Notes: generated by a model from the sequence alone, not told the origin. 64,000 bases of DNA from Teichococcus coralli (GCF_009829925.1 NZ_SNVJ01000005.1:217541-281540); one strand, 5' to 3'; shown: positions 44,265 to 54,125, counted from the stretch's first letter. Translations and numbers: made by a program.

Positions 44265-44332
44265 GGGCGGCTGCAAGGTGCCGCAATCGGCCGGGCTTGC
44301 GAAGGATGCTTCGCTTCCCGGTTGCGCCGCGC

Positions 44333-44908
44333 TCAGGCGGCGCCGCGCATCTCCTGCATCAGCGCCACGACGCAGGCTTCAAAGGCGGTGAGGTCCGTCC
44401 AGCGGAGATGATCGGGCACCGCATGGGTGATCAGCCGGCCGCCGGCGGCGACGATGCCGCCGTCGATCATCAGGTTGTCGTGCCGCCCGAAATCCTCCAG
44501 GCACAGTCCCTCGGCATCCACCCAGACACCGTCGGGGCGCCGCCGGGCCGCCGCGCCCAGGAAGTCGCGCGTGCGGTCGGCGAAGTGCCGGGCCGTGTTG
44601 GCGTAGCCGGTGATCGGGCGCCCGAGCGCCCGCATGAAGCCCAGCTCGTACACGGTGCCCGCATCGGCCGAGGGGCCGCGGAAGGGCGTCAGGTTGGCGA
44701 TCAGGGCATCGCTCTGGCGGATATGCGCCTCGTTGCGGAGGTAGATCTCCAGGAAGCGCTCCTCAGCGGCGTCCGCCGCGCTGTCCGCGACCGGATCGGT
44801 CGGGAAGACCCCGATGGTCCCGTGGCGGGCGCAGATCTCCTTCTTGGCCACGGCGATCTCGCTGGCGTTGGGAAGGAAGACGTCGGGTCCGGCGAGGTAG
44901 ATGCGCAT
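44333..44908 (-). CDS. Nucleoside 2-deoxyribosyltransferase
   Basis: A 191-residue enzyme that swaps bases on 2-deoxyribonucleosides (salvage). It shows YLAGPDVFLPNASEI at the N-terminus, then SDALIANLTPFRGPSADAGT and the nucleophile region VYELGFMRALGRPITGYAN with the catalytic Glu. The length is usual for the family. It converges on no near partner; an adenosine-deaminase-family gene and a nucleotidase operon elsewhere in the window make purine salvage a recurring theme. Confidence 0.85.
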   Translation of the reverse strand: MRIYLAGPDVFLPNASEIAVAKKEICARHGTIGVFPTDPVADSAADAAEERFLEIYLRNEAHIRQSDALIANLTPFRGPSADAGTVYELGFMRALGRPITGYANTARHFADRTRDFLGAAARRRPDGVWVDAEGLCLEDFGRHDNLMIDGGIVAAGGRLITHAVPDHLRWTDLTAFEACVVALMQEMRGAA

Positions 44909-45040
44909 GGTGCCTATTTGCCTTTCTGCCCCTGTGGATGCCAGAGCGCGATGGGTCTCCTCGGCCGATCTATGGTGATTTTTCCCACATGGCGCCAGGG
45001 CCTTCCGTGGCGCTTGCGGAAAGCCTCCGCCCCACAGGGC

Positions 45041-46456
45041 TTACGCGGCTCCGGCGGCGCTCTCAAGATCGCGCAGATCCGCCTCGAAGCGGTCACGCCA
45101 GCGCTCCAGGCTGTTGCGCCGCATGACGCGCAGCATGGCGGTGTGCCGCTCCTGCCGCTCCTCCAGCGGCATGGCCAGCGCGCGGTCGAGCGCGGCAGCC
45201 ACCGCCGCCTCGTCATGCGGATTGACAAGCAGCGCCGCATCCAGCTCGCGCGCCGCGCCGGCGAAGCGGGAGAGCACCAGCACGCCCGGGTCCTGCGGAT
45301 CCTGCGCCGCCACATATTCCTTGGCGACCAGGTTCATGCCGTCGCGGAGCGGCGTCACCAGCCCGACCCGCGCCGCGGCGTAGAGCGGCATGAGCCGGCG
45401 CCGGGGGAAGCCGCGGTTGAGGTAGCGCAGCGGCATCCAGTCCAGCTCGGCGAAGCGGCCGTTGATGCGGCCGGCCTCGCCTTCCAGCTCCCGGCGAATG
45501 GCCTGGTAGGCCTCGACGTCGGAGCGCGAGGGCGGCGCGATCTGCACGTATTCCACGCGGCGGTGCCAGGCGGCGTGGCTGGCCAGGAAGCGCTCATAGG
45601 CGGCGAAGCGCTGACGCAGGCCCTTGGAATAGTCGAGCCGCTCCACGCTGATGATCAGCGCACGGTCGCCGAGGCCGGCGCGCAGTGCCGCCAGGGATTC
45701 CGGCTCGCCGGCCTGGGCCTCGGCGCGCAGCGCCTCCACCTGCACGCCGATCGGGTAGACGCCGGTCCGGATCCGCCGCCCATGCGCCAGCAGCACCCCG
45801 CCAGGCAGCTCCTCGCCGCCGAGTTCGTGGCGGATGTAATCGGCGAAGGCGCGCCGGTCGCCCTCCGTCTGGAAGCCGACGAGGTCGTACTGGCAGAGGG
45901 CGCGCACCAGCTCGGCATGCACGGGCACGGTGGTCAGCACGGCGGGGGCCGGGAACGGCGTGTGCAGGAACAGGCCCATGCGGTTGCGCAGCCCCGCCGC
46001 GCGCAGCGATTCGGCCAGGCACAGCAGGTGGTAGTCGTGTGCCCAGATGACGTCGTCCGGCGCCACGAGCGCGGCGAGGTGGCGGGCGAAATGCGCGTTG
46101 ACGCGGCGGTAGCCCTCGAACTCGCCATGCTCGAAGCGGGCCAGGCCGGTCTGGTAGTGCAGCACCGGCCAGAGCGTGCCGTTGGCGAAGCCGCGGTAGT
46201 AGTCGTCATAGTCGCGTTGCGTCAGGTCGGTGGTGTAGAGCGTCACCGGCCCGCTGCGGGCGACGGCGGGCGGCAGGCCGGGGGCCAGCGTGTCGGGCGG
46301 CACCAGCGTGTCCGGCACCGTCTGGCCTGACCAGCCGAACCACAGGCCGCCGCTGTGGCGCAGCGCGTCCATCACCCCCGCCGCCAGCCCGCCGGCGGTC
46401 GGCTCGCCCTCCGTGATGGGGGCGACGCGGTTGGAGACCACGACCAGTCGCGACAT
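45041..46456 (-). CDS. otsA: Trehalose-6-phosphate synthase
   Basis: A glycosyltransferase (GT20) that joins UDP-glucose and glucose-6-phosphate to trehalose-6-phosphate, an osmolyte and desiccation protectant. The 471-residue product has VVSNRV at the start, [27 protein letters not shown], the donor-site [11 protein letters not shown] and [15 protein letters not shown]. No phosphatase OtsB is adjacent, so the second step must be encoded elsewhere. It lies 15 bp after an ABC exporter on the same strand. Confidence 0.92.
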   Translation of the reverse strand: MSRLVVVSNRVAPITEGEPTAGGLAAGVMDALRHSGGLWFGWSGQTVPDTLVPPDTLAPGLPPAVARSGPVTLYTTDLTQRDYDDYYRGFANGTLWPVLHYQTGLARFEHGEFEGYRRVNAHFARHLAALVAPDDVIWAHDYHLLCLAESLRAAGLRNRMGLFLHTPFPAPAVLTTVPVHAELVRALCQYDLVGFQTEGDRRAFADYIRHELGGEELPGGVLLAHGRRIRTGVYPIGVQVEALRAEAQAGEPESLAALRAGLGDRALIISVERLDYSKGLRQRFAAYERFLASHAAWHRRVEYVQIAPPSRSDVEAYQAIRRELEGEAGRINGRFAELDWMPLRYLNRGFPRRRLMPLYAAARVGLVTPLRDGMNLVAKEYVAAQDPQDPGVLVLSRFAGAARELDAALLVNPHDEAAVAAALDRALAMPLEERQERHTAMLRVMRRNSLERWRDRFEADLRDLESAAGAA

Positions 46457-46471
46457 GCGCGCCGTTCCTCT

Positions 46472-48247
46472 TCAGGCCGCCTCTGGCAGCTCCGGCAGGG
46501 CGCCGGCCTGCTGCTGGCGCAGCAATTCCCGATAGGGGCCGAGGCGGCTGGCCAGTTCGGCAGGCGCACCGTCCTCGACGATCCGGCCCTGATTCATGAC
46601 GATGATTCTGTCGAAATTTTGCAGCGTCGAGAGGCGGTGCGCAATCGCGAGGACGGTGCGGCCGCGCATCAGCCGGTCGAGCGCCGCCTGGATGGCGCGC
46701 TCGCTTTCGCTGTCCAGCGCCGAGGTGGCCTCGTCCAGCAGCAGGATGGGCGCATCCTTCAGCAGCGCGCGGGCGATGGCCAGCCGCTGCCGCTGCCCGC
46801 CCGAAAGCTTCACGCCGCGGTTGCCGACCAGCGTATCGAAGCCCTCCGGCAACGCCTCGATGAAGGCGCGGCACTGCGCCATCTCGGCGGCCCGCATCAC
46901 CTCCTCGTCCGTGGCCTCGGGCCGGCCGTACCGGATGTTCTCCAGCACGGAGCGATGAAAGAGCGCCGTGTCCTGCGGCACCACGGCGAGGGCCTCGTGC
47001 AGGCTGTCGGGCGTGACGTCGCGAAGGTCCTGCCCATCCACCAGCACGCGGCCGGAATCGGGGTCGTGGAAGCGTTGCAGCAGCGCCAGCACGGTGGACT
47101 TGCCGGCGCCGGAGTAGCCCACCAGCCCGACGCGCTGTCCCGGCTCCACCGCGAGGTCGAAGCCGTCCAGCAGCGAGGCACGGCCGGGGTAGGCGAAGCG
47201 CACCGCCTCGAAGCACACCGCGCCCCGGCCGGGACGCAGTGGCAGTGCGCCGGGCCGCGCCTCCAGCGCATGCGGCACCAGCAGCGCGCCGAGCGCCTCC
47301 TCCAGCCGCGCCATCTGCTGCGTCAGCTCCACCAGCGCCACGGCGATGTCCCGCGTGCCGTGCAGGATGGTCAGCGAGAGGGTGGCGAGCAGCGCGACAT
47401 CCCCGACGGAGGCATGGCCGCGCTGCCACAGGAGCAGCCCGGCGGCAAGGGTGGCGCTGGTCAGCAGCACGGTCAGCACGGCATGGATGAGGCGCAGCTT
47501 CTCCATGTACCAGAGGCTGCGGCGATGGGCGCCGATCTCGGCCTGGACGATGCCGGCGATCCGCTGCCGCTCGCGCAGCGTGGCGCCGAAGGCGCGCACA
47601 ACCGGGATGTTGCTGACCACGTCCACCAGCTCGCCATCCACGGCGGCGGCACGGCTCGCATGGGTGCGGTGCAGCGCCGCGCCGCGCCGCGCCAGGCGAT
47701 GCATCACCAGCCCGATGCCGAGCGCCAGCACCGCCAGGGCCGCGGCGAGGCCTGGATGGATCGCGCCGGTGAAGAGAATGGCGCTGAATACCGCCGCCGA
47801 TGGCGGGACGACGCTCCAGGCCAGCGTGTTCTGGGCGGAGAAGGCGGCCTGCGCCGTGGAGGAGATGCGGGCCGCGAGCGCACCGGGCAGGCGGTCGGCG
47901 AAGTAGCTTGGGCTATGGCCGGCGAGGTGGGCGAAGAGGTCGCGCCGGATGTCGCCGCCGACGGCGGTGAAGGAACGGGTCGCCGCCCAGCCGCCGGCGC
48001 GCCAGAGCAGGTTGTCCGCCGCGATCAGGGCGCAAAGGAGGAAGAAGGCGCCCCAGATGCCGCGCGCCGCCTGCGGCCCCTGGGCCAGGATGTCGATCAG
48101 GTGCTTCAGCCCGTACTGCGCGGAAACCGCGCAGCCCACTGCCGCGAGGACGGTGCCGAACACCAGCGAATGCCCGGCCTTGTGGTGCTGGGCATAGTCC
48201 AGCAGGTAGCGGAGCGGGGAGGTTGCTGGCGTGTGGGTTGCAGTCAC
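46472..48247 (-). CDS. ABC exporter (MsbA-like, TM-ATPase fused)
   Basis: A 591-residue half-transporter: six transmembrane helices (about 25-310), then an ATPase with VGYSGAGKSTVL (Walker A), LSGGQRQRLAIARALLKDA (signature), PILLLDEATSALD and IAHRLSTL (H-loop). It resembles lipid or multidrug exporters and is likely a homodimer. It is upstream of otsA by 15 bp, suggesting cotranscription; functional linkage is unproven. Confidence 0.88.
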   Translation of the reverse strand: MTATHTPATSPLRYLLDYAQHHKAGHSLVFGTVLAAVGCAVSAQYGLKHLIDILAQGPQAARGIWGAFFLLCALIAADNLLWRAGGWAATRSFTAVGGDIRRDLFAHLAGHSPSYFADRLPGALAARISSTAQAAFSAQNTLAWSVVPPSAAVFSAILFTGAIHPGLAAALAVLALGIGLVMHRLARRGAALHRTHASRAAAVDGELVDVVSNIPVVRAFGATLRERQRIAGIVQAEIGAHRRSLWYMEKLRLIHAVLTVLLTSATLAAGLLLWQRGHASVGDVALLATLSLTILHGTRDIAVALVELTQQMARLEEALGALLVPHALEARPGALPLRPGRGAVCFEAVRFAYPGRASLLDGFDLAVEPGQRVGLVGYSGAGKSTVLALLQRFHDPDSGRVLVDGQDLRDVTPDSLHEALAVVPQDTALFHRSVLENIRYGRPEATDEEVMRAAEMAQCRAFIEALPEGFDTLVGNRGVKLSGGQRQRLAIARALLKDAPILLLDEATSALDSESERAIQAALDRLMRGRTVLAIAHRLSTLQNFDRIIVMNQGRIVEDGAPAELASRLGPYRELLRQQQAGALPELPEAA

Positions 48248-48378
48248 GGCAGCCTACATTTCGCCATATTCAATTTGTATGTTCATCACTGATACAGGAG
48301 GGTGCGGATACGATCAAGTCTCCGCCGGCCTGCCTCAAGTAAAACTTCCGGCCTGCCGGGAAAAAGGGGTCGCACTTC

Positions 48379-49437
48379 ATGCGCATTGCGCAAATCTCGC
48401 CGCTCTTCGAGGCCGTTCCGCCGAAGCTTTATGGCGGCACCGAACGGGTGGTCTCGTCGCTGACCGAGGAACTCGTGGCGATGGGCCATGAGGTGACGCT
48501 CTTCGCCAGCGGCGACTCCGTGACCGCGGCGAAGCTGGCCGCGATGCGCGAGCAGGCCCTGCGCCTCGATCCCAGCGTGAAGGACTGGGTCGCGCATTAC
48601 ATGAAGATGGTCGAGCAGGTCGCGCAGCGCGCGGACGAGTTCGACGTGATCCACTCCCATATCGACTATTTCCCGCTCGGCCTGCTGGACCGGCAGCGCA
48701 CGCCGTTCCTCACCACCCTGCATGGTCGGCTCGACCTGCCGGAATTCAAGATGATCTACGAGACTTACGGCCGCACGCCCTACGTCTCGATCTCCGACCA
48801 CCAGCGCCTGCCGATCCCGCGCCTGAACTGGGTGCGCACCGTGCTGCACGGCATGCCGAAGGACCGGCTGACGCCGCAGCCGGTGGAGCAGAAGTACTTC
48901 GCCTTCCTCGGCCGCGTCTCGCCGGAGAAGGGGCTGGACAAGGCCATCCGCATCGCCGCCCGCGCCGGGGTGAAGCTGAAGGTCGCCGCCAAGATCGACG
49001 TCGCCGACCGCGCCTACTACGAGCGCGAGATCGCCCCGCTGATGGCGCAGGGCCATGTCGAGTACATCGGCGAGATCAACGACGACCAGAAGCCGGAATT
49101 CCTCTCCGGCGCCCACGCGCTGCTCTTCCCGATCGACTGGCCGGAGCCCTTCGGCCTGGTGATGATCGAGGCGATGGCCTGCGGCACGCCGGTGATCGCC
49201 TTCCGCCGCGGCTCGGTGCCGGAGGTGATGGAGGACGGGCTGACCGGCTTTGTCGTCGAGAACGAGGACGAGGCGGTGGCGGCCGTCGCCCGTGTCCCCG
49301 AGCTCGACCGGCGCAAGGTGCGCGGCCGCTTCGAGCAGCGCTTCACCGCCCGCCGCATGGCCGAAGACTACGTGGCGGTCTATGAGGAGCTGATCGCCGC
49401 CAACCGCAAGCCGCACCTGCGCGCCATCGGCGACTGA
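48379..49437 (+). CDS. Glycosyltransferase family 4
   Basis: A 352-residue GT-B glycosyltransferase: N-terminal MRIAQISPLFEAVPPKLYGG with the Gly-rich acceptor loop, IHSHIDYFPLG, and the C-terminal donor domain FLGRVSPEKGLDKAIRIA with the EX7E pattern EPFGLVMIEAMACGTPVIA. The sugar and acceptor are not evident. It stands alone; the start has no other gene upstream in the 131-bp AT-richer gap. Confidence 0.88.
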   Translation: MRIAQISPLFEAVPPKLYGGTERVVSSLTEELVAMGHEVTLFASGDSVTAAKLAAMREQALRLDPSVKDWVAHYMKMVEQVAQRADEFDVIHSHIDYFPLGLLDRQRTPFLTTLHGRLDLPEFKMIYETYGRTPYVSISDHQRLPIPRLNWVRTVLHGMPKDRLTPQPVEQKYFAFLGRVSPEKGLDKAIRIAARAGVKLKVAAKIDVADRAYYEREIAPLMAQGHVEYIGEINDDQKPEFLSGAHALLFPIDWPEPFGLVMIEAMACGTPVIAFRRGSVPEVMEDGLTGFVVENEDEAVAAVARVPELDRRKVRGRFEQRFTARRMAEDYVAVYEELIAANRKPHLRAIGD

Positions 49438-49445
49438 GGTCCGGA

Positions 49446-49484
49446 GCGGCCGGGGGGGGGGACGGTTCCCTCCCTCCCGGCCGC
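49446..49484. terminator. Terminator with G10 tract between convergent genes
   Basis: GCGGCCGGG at 49446-49454 pairs with CCCGGCCGC at 49476-49484. The loop side includes a run of ten G (49452-49461). It is followed by CTTTCG. It separates the glycosyltransferase from the flavin reductase. Confidence 0.65.
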
Positions 49485-49517
49485 CTTTCGTGGGGGCTGC
49501 AGCGCTTGCCGGGCTGT

Positions 49518-50165
49518 TCAGTCCGGCTTTCCCGCCTTTCGCGCCTGCCACGTGTCCCAGGTGATGCGGGGGATCTCCACCCGGTCCGTGGTGCGGGCAT
49601 ACCAGCCGCGGCCATGCAGGCGGCCAAGCAGTTCCATGCGCGGCGTGTCGATGTAGAGCTTGGCGGGGTCGGCGACGCAGTCGTCCCGCATTTCCATGGA
49701 CAGGACACGGCCGAGCACCAGCGTGTTGCCGCCGAGCGGCACGAGCTGGAAGGTCTCGCACTCCATGGCGACGGGGCTCTCGGCGATGCGGGGCGGCTTG
49801 ACCCTCCGGCTCGGCACCGGCGTCAGGCCGGCCTCGGCCAGCTCGTCCACCCCGGGCGGCATGTCGATGGCGGTGATGTTCATGGCCTGCGCCGTCGCTT
49901 CGGAAACCAGGCAGACCACGAACTGCCCGGTCGCCTTGATGTTCGCCAGCGTGTCCTTGTCGCCCGGCCCGCGCGGAGAGCCGCCGACGCTGACGCCGAC
50001 GATCGCCGGATCGCTGGAGAAGGCGTTGAAGAAGGAGAAGGGGGCGGCATTGACCACCCCTGCGGCATCCTGCGTCACCACCCAGGCGATCGGCCGCGGC
50101 ACGACGGTGGAGGTCAGAAGCTTGTAGCGCTCGGCGACGCTCAGCTTGTCGAAGTCGAATTGCAT
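49518..50165 (-). CDS. Flavin reductase-like domain protein
   Basis: A 215-residue FMN-binding split-barrel protein (flavin reductase/DIM6-NTAB family). It has SVVPRPIAWVVTQDAAG-like sequence (here STVVPRPIAWVVTQDAAG), NAAPFSFFNAFSSDPAIV, RGPGDKDTLANIKATG and FVVCLVSEA. It likely supplies reduced flavin or acts on a quinone or nitro compound; the partner oxygenase is not next to it. ATG at 50165 starts near the family N-terminus. Confidence 0.85.
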   Translation of the reverse strand: MQFDFDKLSVAERYKLLTSTVVPRPIAWVVTQDAAGVVNAAPFSFFNAFSSDPAIVGVSVGGSPRGPGDKDTLANIKATGQFVVCLVSEATAQAMNITAIDMPPGVDELAEAGLTPVPSRRVKPPRIAESPVAMECETFQLVPLGGNTLVLGRVLSMEMRDDCVADPAKLYIDTPRMELLGRLHGRGWYARTTDRVEIPRITWDTWQARKAGKPD

Positions 50166-50237
50166 GGGCCTGTGCTTCTCTCCCTCAGGGCGGCGCATGG
50201 TGGGTGGGGCGCGCCGCCCTGTCCAGCGGGCGCCGCC

Positions 50238-51503
50238 TCAGGCCATGGCAGGCGCGGCACCACGGCGGATGGCCAATGAGAGGCCCGCCGCGAGGAGACC
50301 TGTGGTGCCGGCGAGGATGAACATGCCGAGATAGTCGCCCTGGGTGTCGCGCAGCACGCCGCCCAGGAATGCCGCGCTGGCCGCGCCGACCTGGTGGCCT
50401 GCCGCCACCCAGCCGAAGATCACCGGCGCGTCCCGCTCGCCGAAAGCCTCCGTGGCCAGGCGAAGCGTGGGCGGCACGGTGGCGATCCAGTCCAGCCCGT
50501 AGAACACGGCGAAGAGGCTGAGGCTGTAGAGCGAGAAGTCGGAGTAGGGCAGGTAGATCAGGGAAAGCCCGCGCAGGCCGTAATAGACGAACAGCAGCTT
50601 GCGCGGGTCGAACCGGTCGGTCAGCCAGCCGGAGAGGGTGGTGCCGATGAGGTCGAAAATCCCCATCAGCGCCAGCAGCCCGGCGGCGCGCACCTCGGGG
50701 ATGCCCATGTCGCCGCAGAGTGCGATGAGGTGGGTGCCGACCAGCCCGTTGGTGGTGAAGCCGCAGATCCAGAACGTGGCGAAGAGATACCAGAAGGTGC
50801 GGGTGCGCGAGGCCCGCTTCAGGCTGCCGAAGGCGGCGGCGAGCAGGCCGGCGGCCGGCTGCTGCGGCACGGTGCTTCCCGGCGCGGCCCCGTAGGGCAC
50901 CAGGCCGATGGAGGCCGGGCGCTCTGGCACCAGCCACCAGACCAGCGGGATCACCGCCGCCGTGGCGGCCGAGACGGTCAGCACGACGGGGCGCCAGCCG
51001 CCGGCCTCCGCCAGCGAAGCCAGCAGCGGCAGAAAGATCAGCGTGCCGGTGGCGGTGCTGGCGGTCAGCAGGCCCATCATCAGGCCCCGGTTCCTCACGA
51101 ACCACCGGTTCACCACCGTGGCGCCGAGCACCAGCGCCACCGCGCCGGACCCCATGCCGGAAAGCACCCCCCAGCTCAGGACGAGCTGCCAGGGCTCGCT
51201 CATGAAGGCGCTGGACGCGGTTGAGGCGGACATCAGCGCGAGGGCGCCGAGCACTGTGCGGCGCAGCCCGAGGCTGGCCATCAGCGCCGCCGCGAAGGGG
51301 CCGACCAGGCCATAGAGAAAGATGCCGAGCCCGGCCGAGAAGGCGATGGTGCTCCGGCTCCAGCCGAAGGCCTCTTCCAGCGGCAGGATCAGCACGCCGG
51401 GCGTGGAGCGCAGCCCGGCCGAGGCCAGCAGCGTCACGAAGATCACCGCGACGACGACGAAAGCGTAGTTCTGGCCAAGCGGCCGGGGGATGCTTATGCT
51501 CAT
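50238..51503 (-). CDS. MFS transporter
   Basis: A 421-residue MFS carrier with about 12 helices, with a region near residues 60-85 (GLGIFLYGLVGPFAAALMASLGLRR, in part LVGPFAAALMASLGLRR) and the DRFDPRKLLF loop between helices 8 and 9. It resembles monocarboxylate or oxalate:formate antiporter-type MFS_1 members. ATG at 51503 is adjacent to a long inverted repeat, so it is probably repressed by the divergent TetR-type protein. Confidence 0.88.
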   Translation of the reverse strand: MSISIPRPLGQNYAFVVVAVIFVTLLASAGLRSTPGVLILPLEEAFGWSRSTIAFSAGLGIFLYGLVGPFAAALMASLGLRRTVLGALALMSASTASSAFMSEPWQLVLSWGVLSGMGSGAVALVLGATVVNRWFVRNRGLMMGLLTASTATGTLIFLPLLASLAEAGGWRPVVLTVSAATAAVIPLVWWLVPERPASIGLVPYGAAPGSTVPQQPAAGLLAAAFGSLKRASRTRTFWYLFATFWICGFTTNGLVGTHLIALCGDMGIPEVRAAGLLALMGIFDLIGTTLSGWLTDRFDPRKLLFVYYGLRGLSLIYLPYSDFSLYSLSLFAVFYGLDWIATVPPTLRLATEAFGERDAPVIFGWVAAGHQVGAASAAFLGGVLRDTQGDYLGMFILAGTTGLLAAGLSLAIRRGAAPAMA

Positions 51504-51506
51504 GTG

Positions 51507-51548
51507 ACTGACCGGTACGTTTCCGATATAGCGTACGTACCGGTCAGT
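51507..51548. promoter_or_regulatory. Inverted-repeat operator between MFS and TetR genes
   Basis: A perfect 13-bp inverted repeat: ACTGACCGGTACG at 51507-51519 and CGTACCGGTCAGT at 51536-51548, with 16 bases between. Each arm contains an 8-10 bp palindrome (ACCGGT; GTACGTAC in the second). It fits two TetR operator sites flanking the divergent promoters. Confidence 0.75.
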
Positions 51549-51576
51549 AACATCGTCAAGGACCTTTCTTCCGCAT

Positions 51577-52158
51577 ATGCCTGCCACGCACGCCAAGCCG
51601 CCCTCCGCCGCCGCCCGCATCCGTGAGGCCGCCGCGGAGCTCTTCTACAGGCTGGGCATCCGCGCGGTCGGGGTGGACGAGATCGTCTCCCGGGCGGGCG
51701 TCACCAAACCCAGCCTGTATCGCAGCTTCTCGTCCAAGGACGAGCTGGCCGCGTGCTACCTCCGCGACTACGAGACCCTGTTCTGGCAGCGCTTCGATGC
51801 GGCCGTGGCCGCGCATCCCGGCGACCCCCGCGCGCAGCTCGGCGCGTTTCTGCGCCCATTGGCCATGCGGGCGGCGGCGGACGGCTATCGCGGCTGCGGG
51901 CTGACCAATGCCGCGGTGGAGTACCCGTCGCCCGGCCATCCCGCGCGGCTGGTCAGCGAGGCCAACAAGCGCGCGCTGCGCCAGCGCCTGCGCGCCATGG
52001 CCGCCGAGATGGGCGCCCGGGACCCGGAGGCGCTGGGCGATGGCCTGCTGCTGCTGATCGAGGGGGCCTATGTCTCCGGCCAGTTGTTCGGCGCCGGCGG
52101 ACCGGCCGCGCGCGTGGCGGAGAACGCCGACCGGCTGATCGGCGCCTGGCTGGCCTGA
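51577..52158 (+). CDS. TetR-family transcriptional repressor
   Basis: A 193-residue TetR regulator. The helix-turn-helix (residues about 15-55) has IREAAAELFYRLGIRAVGVD and AGVTKPSLYRSFSSKDEL. The C-terminal ligand domain is otherwise unremarkable. Divergent with the MFS gene, it probably controls both through the shared inverted-repeat operator. Effector unknown; a substrate of the MFS pump is the natural guess. Confidence 0.9.
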   Translation: MPATHAKPPSAAARIREAAAELFYRLGIRAVGVDEIVSRAGVTKPSLYRSFSSKDELAACYLRDYETLFWQRFDAAVAAHPGDPRAQLGAFLRPLAMRAAADGYRGCGLTNAAVEYPSPGHPARLVSEANKRALRQRLRAMAAEMGARDPEALGDGLLLLIEGAYVSGQLFGAGGPAARVAENADRLIGAWLA

Positions 52159-52190
52159 GCCCCGCGCTCCCCGCCGCGGCAGGCCCTGCC

Positions 52191-53162
52191 TCAGCCTACA
52201 GGGTGCGGCGGCGCCGCGTTCCGCTGCAGCACGGCGTCGAGGTTGTCGAGGCAGCGGAAGCCCATGGCGTCCCGCGTCTCCACGGTGGCGCTGCCGAGAT
52301 GGGGCAGCAGCACCAGGTTGGGCGTGGTATGATAGCCCTCGTAAATGTTCGGCTCGCCGGCGAAGACGTCGAGCCCCGCCGCGCGCAGGTGCCCGGAAGC
52401 AAGGGCCGCGCAGAGGGCGGCGTCGTCCACCGTGGTGCCGCGCCCGGTGTTCACCACGATCGCGCCCCTGGGCAGCATGGCGATGCGCTCGGCGTTGAGC
52501 CAGTTCCGGGTCGCCGCGCCGCCGGGGATGTGCATGGAGAGCACGTCGATCCCGCCGAGGAAGGCCGCGTCCTCGGCATGGTGGATGGCGGCCTGTTCCT
52601 CGGCGGGGCCGAGCCGGTTGCGGTTGCGGTAATGGATCTCCATGCCGAAGCCGCGCGCCATGCGCGCCAGCGCCTGGCCGATCCGCCCCATGCCGAGGAT
52701 GCCGAGCCGCTTGTTCTCCAGCGTGACGCCCATGAGCTGGGTCGGCGCCCAGCCCGTCCACTCGCGCGCGCGCACCATCCGCTCCGCCTCGCCGCCGCGC
52801 CGCGCGGCGGTCAGGATCAGCAGCATGGCGATCTCGGCGGTGGCGACGCTCAGCACGTCGGGGGTGTTGGTCACCAGGATGCCGCGCGCGGCGGCGGCGG
52901 GCAGGTCGATGTGGTCGGTGCCGACGCTGAAGGTGGCGATGATCCGCACGCTTTCCGGCAGGCGGCCGATGGTCTGGGCGTCCAGCGCGTCCCCGGCGGC
53001 GCAAAGGATGCCGGCGGCACCGCCCCGCTCCGCGGCGGCGACGATCTCGCCGCCGCTCATCGGCGTGTCCGCCGGGTTGGGGATGGTGACGTAGTCGCGC
53101 TGGGCGCGGGCCTCCACCGCGTCGGGGAAGCGGCGGGTGAGCAGGATGACGGGCTTGCTCAT
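52191..53162 (-). CDS. D-2-hydroxyacid dehydrogenase
   Basis: An NAD(P)-dependent oxidoreductase of the glyoxylate/hydroxypyruvate reductase type, 323 residues. It has FSVGTDHIDL, the nucleotide loop LGILGMGRIGQALARMARG (GxGxxG), NTGRGTTVDDAAL (catalytic Arg), LDVFAGEPN (Glu) and LLPHLGSATVETR (His). The residue after the second strand is His (IHYRNRN), suggesting NADP preference rather than NAD. ATG at 53162. Confidence 0.9.
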   Translation of the reverse strand: MSKPVILLTRRFPDAVEARAQRDYVTIPNPADTPMSGGEIVAAAERGGAAGILCAAGDALDAQTIGRLPESVRIIATFSVGTDHIDLPAAAARGILVTNTPDVLSVATAEIAMLLILTAARRGGEAERMVRAREWTGWAPTQLMGVTLENKRLGILGMGRIGQALARMARGFGMEIHYRNRNRLGPAEEQAAIHHAEDAAFLGGIDVLSMHIPGGAATRNWLNAERIAMLPRGAIVVNTGRGTTVDDAALCAALASGHLRAAGLDVFAGEPNIYEGYHTTPNLVLLPHLGSATVETRDAMGFRCLDNLDAVLQRNAAPPHPVG

Positions 53163-53336
53163 GCGGCGGGTCTCCGTGCGGGGCTGCGGGCGTAGCCGAA
53201 GGCCATCGCGTCCATGGTGGTCGTCCCTCCCTTTCGTGCCTCGGGCCCAGCTTAATCGCCGGGCGCCGTCTTGCCAGGGGGAGGGGAAGGGTTCACGGTC
53301 CGCCCCCTCAGCCAGCAAGTGAGGAGGAGCGGAACC

Positions 53337-54125
53337 ATGGATCTGGGTCTGCAGGGGCGCCGTGCCCTGGTGATGGGGGCTTCCAAGGGACTTGGCCGGT
53401 CGGTCGCCGATGCGCTGGCGGCGGAGGGCGTGGCGATCGCCATCTCCGGCCGCAACCAGGCGAGCCTGGACCGGGTGGCGGACGAGCTGAAGGCGGCCGG
53501 CGCGCCGAAGGCGGTGGGCATCACCGCCGACGTGGCCGAGGCCGCGCAGATGGACCGGCTGGCCGACGCGGCGGTGGCCGCGCTGGGCGGGGTGGACATC
53601 CTGGTGCTGAACCATGGCGGCCCGCCGACCTGCACGGCGCTGGAGATGAAGGAGGAGGACCTCGTCACCTGGTTCCAGCGCATCGTGCTCTCGCCGATCC
53701 GCATCGCCAACCGGCTGCTGCCGGCGATGCGCCAGCAGAAATGGGGCCGGCTGATCACCATCGCCTCCACCGGCGTGGTGCAGCCGCTGCCGGGGCTGGC
53801 GCTGTCCAACACGCTGCGCTCGGCGATCGTCGGCTGGAACAAGACGCTGGCCAGCGAGATCGCGGGCGATGGCGTGACCTGCAACATCATCGGCCCCGGC
53901 GCCTTCGCCACCGATCGCACGCAGGAAACCCTGGCCTCCGCCTCGCAGAAGACCGGCAAGAGCATTGACGCGCTGGTCACCGAGCGCTCCGCGACCATCC
54001 CGGTGGGCCGCTTCGGCGAGCCCAAGGAGTTCGGCCCGATGGGGGCCTTCCTGGCCTCGGCGCATGCCTCCTACATCACCGGCCGCGTGCATCTGGTGGA
54101 TGGCGGGGTGGTCCGTGGCGTCTGA
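53337..54125 (+). CDS. SDR-family protein with atypical active site
   Basis: A 262-residue short-chain dehydrogenase-like protein. The coenzyme loop is normal (VMGASKGLGRSVADAL), and Asn and Ser-like sites are present (LNHGGPP, IASTG). The expected Tyr-xxx-Lys is replaced: counting from the Ser, the positions are Ser and Arg in LSNTLR. An SDR subgroup with such a site is known, so it may be a non-canonical reductase or a binding protein. It overlaps the amidohydrolase that follows by 26 bp, indicating coupled expression. ATG at 53337. Confidence 0.8.
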   Translation: MDLGLQGRRALVMGASKGLGRSVADALAAEGVAIAISGRNQASLDRVADELKAAGAPKAVGITADVAEAAQMDRLADAAVAALGGVDILVLNHGGPPTCTALEMKEEDLVTWFQRIVLSPIRIANRLLPAMRQQKWGRLITIASTGVVQPLPGLALSNTLRSAIVGWNKTLASEIAGDGVTCNIIGPGAFATDRTQETLASASQKTGKSIDALVTERSATIPVGRFGEPKEFGPMGAFLASAHASYITGRVHLVDGGVVRGV

